A stretch of DNA of 64,000 nucleotides from Zymoseptoria tritici IPO323 (lineage: Eukaryota > Ascomycota > Dothideomycetes > Mycosphaerellales > Mycosphaerellaceae): the NCBI RefSeq assembly GCF_000219625.1, contig NC_018212.1, positions 2,126,501-2,190,500 on the forward strand. The letters run 5' to 3'. The notes below the pieces were generated by a model, which was not told the DNA's origin, did not search any database, and saw only the letters and a program-made list of their open reading frames with translations. The position numbers and the translations under genes were made by a program. Each line of letters starts with the position of its first letter. Position 1 is the first letter of the stretch. Positions 60,292 to 64,000 of this stretch are shown piece after piece.

Positions 60292-60960
60292 ATGTCCACC
60301 ATGACCGAGAACGAAAGACTCAGTATGGAGTGGTACCTGGATTGCCAGGCCGCGATCTGGATCATCCTCAACGATGACAGAGACTCCAGCGTAGTACGTC
60401 GAGTCGAGGACGAAGCACTGTCCCATAGCTTCGCGAGGAGAGGCGGCTGGGAGGCTGCACGAGATCGGGTCAACGTCATGATGTATCGAATTTCAGTCAC
60501 TCATCAGCCGAGCAGCATGACTTACATCGACGGCGAGGTCAGGCATTCAATACTTGAATATTGGCTGAAAGGAGGCTACAGTTCGCGGGCGAGCACTCGC
60601 GCAAGGCTTGTCCGGCGGCTTGAAAGGCAAGCTCGGTACAATCTCGATCGCATGTACCGGGCGAGGGGCGCGAGGCACTGCTATGAAACCCCCATTCCGG
60701 GAAGCTATCACCAGACGAGATATCCAAGGCACCACTACGAGGCCACGGAGCCGAGGTACCACTATGAGACCAGATCCCGGGACAGGAGGCACAGCAGAAG
60801 TGGCCGAGAGAGCAGTCGAAGGGAGGGAAGCAGGCATAGGCGACCGAGGAGCAGACGATCCAGATGCATGAGATCGAGGAGTCGCGGAGAGAGGCGGACG
60901 TCAGTGCGGAGGAGGCCATCTCTGTCTGCAGGATTGAGGGGATTGTGCCTTGGAAGATGA
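60292..60960 (+). CDS. Small helical-family protein with RS/RH-rich tail (member 11)
   Basis: 222 aa from the ATG at 60292 (MSTMTENERLS). The core at about 14-120 begins WYLDCQAAIWIILNDD and continues 'WEAARDRVNVMMYRI', 'IDGEVRHSILEYWLKGG' and 'RARLVRRLERQARYNLDRM'. Next comes a repeat-like stretch of R-(Y)-H-(C/H)-YE(T/A) units (RHCYET, RHHYEAT, RYHYET), then an Arg/Ser-rich tail and the ending RRRPSLSAGLRGLCLGR. Core, RS tail and terminal motif match the gene at 8377, about 52 kb away on the other side of the transposon and F-box island. Function unknown. Confidence 0.66.
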   Translation: MSTMTENERLSMEWYLDCQAAIWIILNDDRDSSVVRRVEDEALSHSFARRGGWEAARDRVNVMMYRISVTHQPSSMTYIDGEVRHSILEYWLKGGYSSRASTRARLVRRLERQARYNLDRMYRARGARHCYETPIPGSYHQTRYPRHHYEATEPRYHYETRSRDRRHSRSGRESSRREGSRHRRPRSRRSRCMRSRSRGERRTSVRRRPSLSAGLRGLCLGR

Positions 60961-61427
60961 GGCGCATGACAGCACAGCGGCGGAGTGTCGAATGGGTGGG
61001 AGTACCGACTTGCTACGATTCAGATTTGTTCAAGTTGACCACAGTATCTTTAAAACTTGTTTTATTCGATGAACACAGTCCTCTGTCAATTTACGCTTCC
61101 AGGGCTGTCGCTATTGCATTCACTCGAACAAGGTTTCGGGATCGGCCCGTGCGCTAAACTCGACTTGGCGGGCAACGTCGGGCGGGATTTTTCGCGCTAG
61201 CAAACTTGGTGGGGCGTGCCGCCAGTAAACAAACATTCGCGCTCCAGCTGTCATCTTCTCTTCACCACATTTTGCAACCCACCACATCGAACGCATTGCC
61301 GCCACCGCCGCAGCAGCAATTCGACACACGCAAAGCTGGTCAAACACCGAAGGATACGATACAACAAAACTCAACAGTCCAAGAGCAGAAGCGAGAAAGA
61401 AACATAACTTCGCTCCGTCATCTCAAG
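60961..61427. other. Intergenic, promoter of the large gene at 61428
   Basis: About 470 bp; the last 100 bases are C/A-rich leader. No other feature. Confidence 0.45.
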
Positions 61428-64000
61428 ATGACGAGAGGCGACCCCGACACGGCGGGCATCGACCTAGGAAACATCATCAACGGCACTGCTCGGAGCAGAC
61501 GCAGCACTTCCAACGGTGGAGCACGAGTTTTGCGCAACACTCCGGCGAGAACACAGCGTCTTGGTCAGGGAGAAGTAAAGGCATCCGCAAAGAAGAGCCT
61601 CAAGCAGGCGAGCAAGGTTGGGACCGGACGAGTCGCAAAGACCAAGGCAGGCACGAAGAGCAAGACGGGTGGAAAGAAGAAGACCGGCGCATCATCGTCG
61701 TCCACTACAGGCATCAAGCGCAAAGCACCACCGTCGAAGCCGGCGGAGAACAAGCGCAGACGAGGCAAAGGACCTTCTTTAGCACAGCCACAAGATCGAA
61801 ATGGGGTGAACGAGACGGCAGATGAAGTGGAGAATGAGGAGCAGAATGGAGATGTGACCATGGGAGGGACTGCCGTTGCGCCGAGAAAATTTGCAAAGGC
61901 AAAGAAGGTCTTCCGGTCAGGCAAATCAAACCGTGTGACTCGCAGTCAAGGTCCTGTCACCCCAACGGTGGCTGGTGCCACTGCGCCTGTTGCCACTGCG
62001 CCTGCTGCCACCGCACCTTCAGTTCAAGCTCCACCTCCAGCACCAGTACCCGCAGTGACTGCTGCGCCGATTCAAGCGACAGTCGCACCTCCTGCTCAGA
62101 CACAGCAAGACGAGGAAGATGGCCGTGACGAAGAGGATGATCACAATGTGCAGGGTGGCGCTTATGCGGAACATGAGATGCAAGGTGGAGGGCCAGAGCA
62201 GACTGCAGGTGCAGGTACAATCGTTGGAGATGCTGAAGTCGCGGGTCCATCGAACGAGGACGCTCAGGAGGAGGAGACTACCGACTCAGGCAATCAAGCC
62301 ATTGGCGCGGGACCAGAAGACGATCTCGCTGAAGAGACGAATGGTCAAGCTGCAATCACTGGGCAGGAAACTTCTACGCAGGTGGACGACGCTGGAGGTG
62401 AAGTCGATGCAGCGCCGACTCATGCTCCACGGAATGGGAATGCCGATACCGAGACCTCCGCTGAGCAGAACGCCGGCTCCACCAATGCGTCAAAGGCTCA
62501 GGCGACTACTCAGACGAGCCAGACTGAGCAAACTTCGGCTGAAAAGCAACATCTTGGCGGTGCCACGTCTGCATCGGCTGCCCCTGCTACATCGGGAGTG
62601 GAGCCCGCCGCAGCATTCCATCCATCGGTCGCAGGTCTCGCTGAGGCGCAGAAAGATACAGACACTGCCGCCAACAATGCTGGAGGAGATGTAGCTGGAA
62701 GAGATGAAGCTGGAGGAGATGAAGCTGGAGGAGATGAAGCAGCAGGTCAAATTGAGCCAGCTGCTGGCAAAGATGCCGGCGAGGATACTGGCAGTGGATT
62801 CGAAAAGAGCAATGCAGACAAGGCGGAGGCTCCAGGCGAGGAGCCAAAAGATCTCACCACAGTCGGCAAAGAGCAAGAAGTGTTTGAAGACAATGACTCC
62901 GCCGTGCAAGGCAGTGACGAGGTCGACCAGACATTGTCTTTGCCGGGTCTGTCCGACAGGAATATTGGACACGTCACGCAGACTCCAGTGGCGAACGCTG
63001 GAGCTGATGAGTGGCCATCTTTCCCGGATGCCTCCAACAGCAACATCGAAGAAGTCGCTCAGACTACCCAAGGCAACGCTGTTGTCGAGGAGGACCCTCC
63101 TTTCACGGATCCATCGGAAAGCGGCGTTGTGAACGCCTCTCAGGTCCCGATTGCCGGTACAGGTGACGACAATCCTGCCGCGCCTTCCAAATCTCCCACG
63201 GCGCCAGCAAACAAGCAGCCTCTTGACCAGAATGGATCCGAGGCGCACTCTGCTATGGCCAACAACGGCACGAGCAGCGCTGTTCCAGCGGCGGGAGTTG
63301 ACGGCGCAGTCGAGAAGATCGACCCCCGGCAGAAGTTCTTCAGCGACTTGAGTGCTCTTCACAGCAAAACGAAGCAGCAGATCGATGCAGCTTCGAGTGT
63401 GATGGGCATCGCCGATGGCAATGCTCTCGATATTGACATGTTTGAGTTGAGGCTTATGATCGAGACGACCAGCTTCAACCATAGCCAGGATGTCAGCCAC
63501 TGGAATCAGCTTGCGCAGATGCTCTGCGATGGCAGGATGGTTGCTGAAGGCGCTGGGGAGAAGCTTCGTGACTTCTATCGGCAATGGATTCATCCGTTGA
63601 CGTTTGCTAAGCAGGAGGCCGCCTACGCCATGGCCTTGGAGGACAAGCATGAGATTACAGATCCCGTTGGACTGGATCTGAGCGGGGAGGATATGAAGCT
63701 GCAGCCTCCGCGACCTTACCTGTTTGCTCAAATCATCGCCGACTTCGGAGGGTACGACATGATCATATTGTCGATCAGCAAGGGCGACCACGAATGCTCT
63801 TTCGGCGCTATGGACCAGCTGAATCTGCTGTGGACGAACAACGATGACAAAGTTGAATTGGAGCTCGCCGAGAGTACTCTGTTGGCGGTCTACCACGACC
63901 GTCTCCGTAATCTGGAGAAGCAGTTCCCGGAGTTCGGCCCTGTGAGTAATGCAACGGAGTGGTCAAGACTGGACCGCGAACGTGAAACTAGAGAGCTCGC
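61428..64000 (+). CDS. Large protein with ARID-like segments, 5' part (runs off the window)
   Basis: Open from the ATG at 61428 (MTRGDPDTAGIDLG) to the window end, 857 codons. Residues 1-180 are basic (Lys/Arg clusters such as KSKTGGKKKTG, KRKAPPSK), suggesting nuclear location; 180-620 are Ala/Pro/Thr/Glu-rich and disordered. Near 640-725 (ALDIDMFELRLMIE, WNQLAQMLCDG, LRDFYRQWIHPLT) and 763-838 (YLFAQIIADFGGYDMI, LLAVYHDRLRNLEKQF) the pattern resembles ARID/BRIGHT DNA-binding domains, including the GGY turn. A GTGAGT at 63942 may start an intron, in which case exon 1 ends there. ARID call is tentative. Confidence 0.6.
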   Translation, partial: MTRGDPDTAGIDLGNIINGTARSRRSTSNGGARVLRNTPARTQRLGQGEVKASAKKSLKQASKVGTGRVAKTKAGTKSKTGGKKKTGASSSSTTGIKRKAPPSKPAENKRRRGKGPSLAQPQDRNGVNETADEVENEEQNGDVTMGGTAVAPRKFAKAKKVFRSGKSNRVTRSQGPVTPTVAGATAPVATAPAATAPSVQAPPPAPVPAVTAAPIQATVAPPAQTQQDEEDGRDEEDDHNVQGGAYAEHEMQGGGPEQTAGAGTIVGDAEVAGPSNEDAQEEETTDSGNQAIGAGPEDDLAEETNGQAAITGQETSTQVDDAGGEVDAAPTHAPRNGNADTETSAEQNAGSTNASKAQATTQTSQTEQTSAEKQHLGGATSASAAPATSGVEPAAAFHPSVAGLAEAQKDTDTAANNAGGDVAGRDEAGGDEAGGDEAAGQIEPAAGKDAGEDTGSGFEKSNADKAEAPGEEPKDLTTVGKEQEVFEDNDSAVQGSDEVDQTLSLPGLSDRNIGHVTQTPVANAGADEWPSFPDASNSNIEEVAQTTQGNAVVEEDPPFTDPSESGVVNASQVPIAGTGDDNPAAPSKSPTAPANKQPLDQNGSEAHSAMANNGTSSAVPAAGVDGAVEKIDPRQKFFSDLSALHSKTKQQIDAASSVMGIADGNALDIDMFELRLMIETTSFNHSQDVSHWNQLAQMLCDGRMVAEGAGEKLRDFYRQWIHPLTFAKQEAAYAMALEDKHEITDPVGLDLSGEDMKLQPPRPYLFAQIIADFGGYDMIILSISKGDHECSFGAMDQLNLLWTNNDDKVELELAESTLLAVYHDRLRNLEKQFPEFGPVSNATEWSRLDRERETREL
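62682..62741 (+). repeat. 15-bp tandem repeat in coding sequence, about four units
   Basis: Units of the type GCTGGAGGAGATGAA encode AG(G/R)D(E/V) repeats in the acidic region of the large gene. The length is a multiple of three, so copy number can vary without frameshift. Confidence 0.65.

Noticed and set aside
62490..63896. 468-codon open frame on the minus strand
   Set aside because: It lies opposite the large plus-strand gene, is composed of runs such as repeated Ser/Phe/Ile from antisense Asp/Glu/Ala codons, and has no independent coding signal.

Overview
The window looks like nuclear DNA of a filamentous ascomycete fungus, most likely a Dothideomycete (Capnodiales/Mycosphaerellales-like). 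The reasons are short GT..AG introns of about 50-60 bp with CTAAC/CTGAC-type branch sites, compact genes on both strands, a Tc1/mariner relic whose stops are almost all TAG as expected from repeat-induced point mutation (RIP), and dense runs of divergent F-box paralogues of a kind common in that class. The lineage call is inference. No rRNA, CRISPR or bacterial-type signal was seen, and no tRNA gene could be supported.

Region 1 (0.6-21.1 kb) is dominated by a family of small, soluble, probably all-helical proteins that I do not recognise. A core of roughly 110 residues recurs at 600, 1787, 2559 (frameshifted), 3051, 8377, 10921, 11964 (two copies fused in one gene), 13894, 19971 and 20698. 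Interspersed are a His/Gln-rich protein (5766), two small unknown proteins (4844, 7484), an unknown 296-aa protein (9429), a stray F-box gene (14723), a three-exon BTB/POZ-like protein (16286-17220), a possible HeLo-like-domain protein (18161-19184) and a small RGG-tailed protein (21460). A 30-bp-stem hairpin lies at 6805-6890.

Region 2 (22.0-25.1 kb) holds a 31-bp tandem repeat with tRNA B-box-like cores, a 1334-bp RIP-killed Tc1/mariner element with a TA duplication and imperfect terminal inverted repeats, and an unknown two-exon gene (24288-25109).

Region 3 (25.4-52.3 kb) is an F-box island: 15 apparently intact genes and four degenerate copies in 27 kb. Class 1 (25.4-37.1 kb) has mostly intronless genes. 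Class 2 (38.1-52.3 kb) mostly carries one phase-0 intron of 51-58 bp. All share an N-terminal F-box of about 47 residues and a C-terminal module of the form (E/D)MF(I/L)TxPP ... GG(I/V)KVKDLV ... DGYEVV. Several are arranged head to head. F-box proteins are substrate receptors of SCF (Skp1-cullin-F-box) ubiquitin ligases, so the island probably encodes a diversified receptor repertoire; the substrates are unknown.

Region 4 (52.5-64 kb) has two small single-pass membrane proteins (52567, 53453), an unknown two-exon gene (54795), a poorly preserved stretch with disrupted reading frames (55.6-60.2 kb), a far-side member of the helical family with an Arg/Ser-rich tail (60292), and the 5' part of a large gene (61428 to the window end) with a basic then acidic low-complexity N-terminal half and two ARID-like segments. 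Splice sites and functions were inferred by eye; no searches were run.
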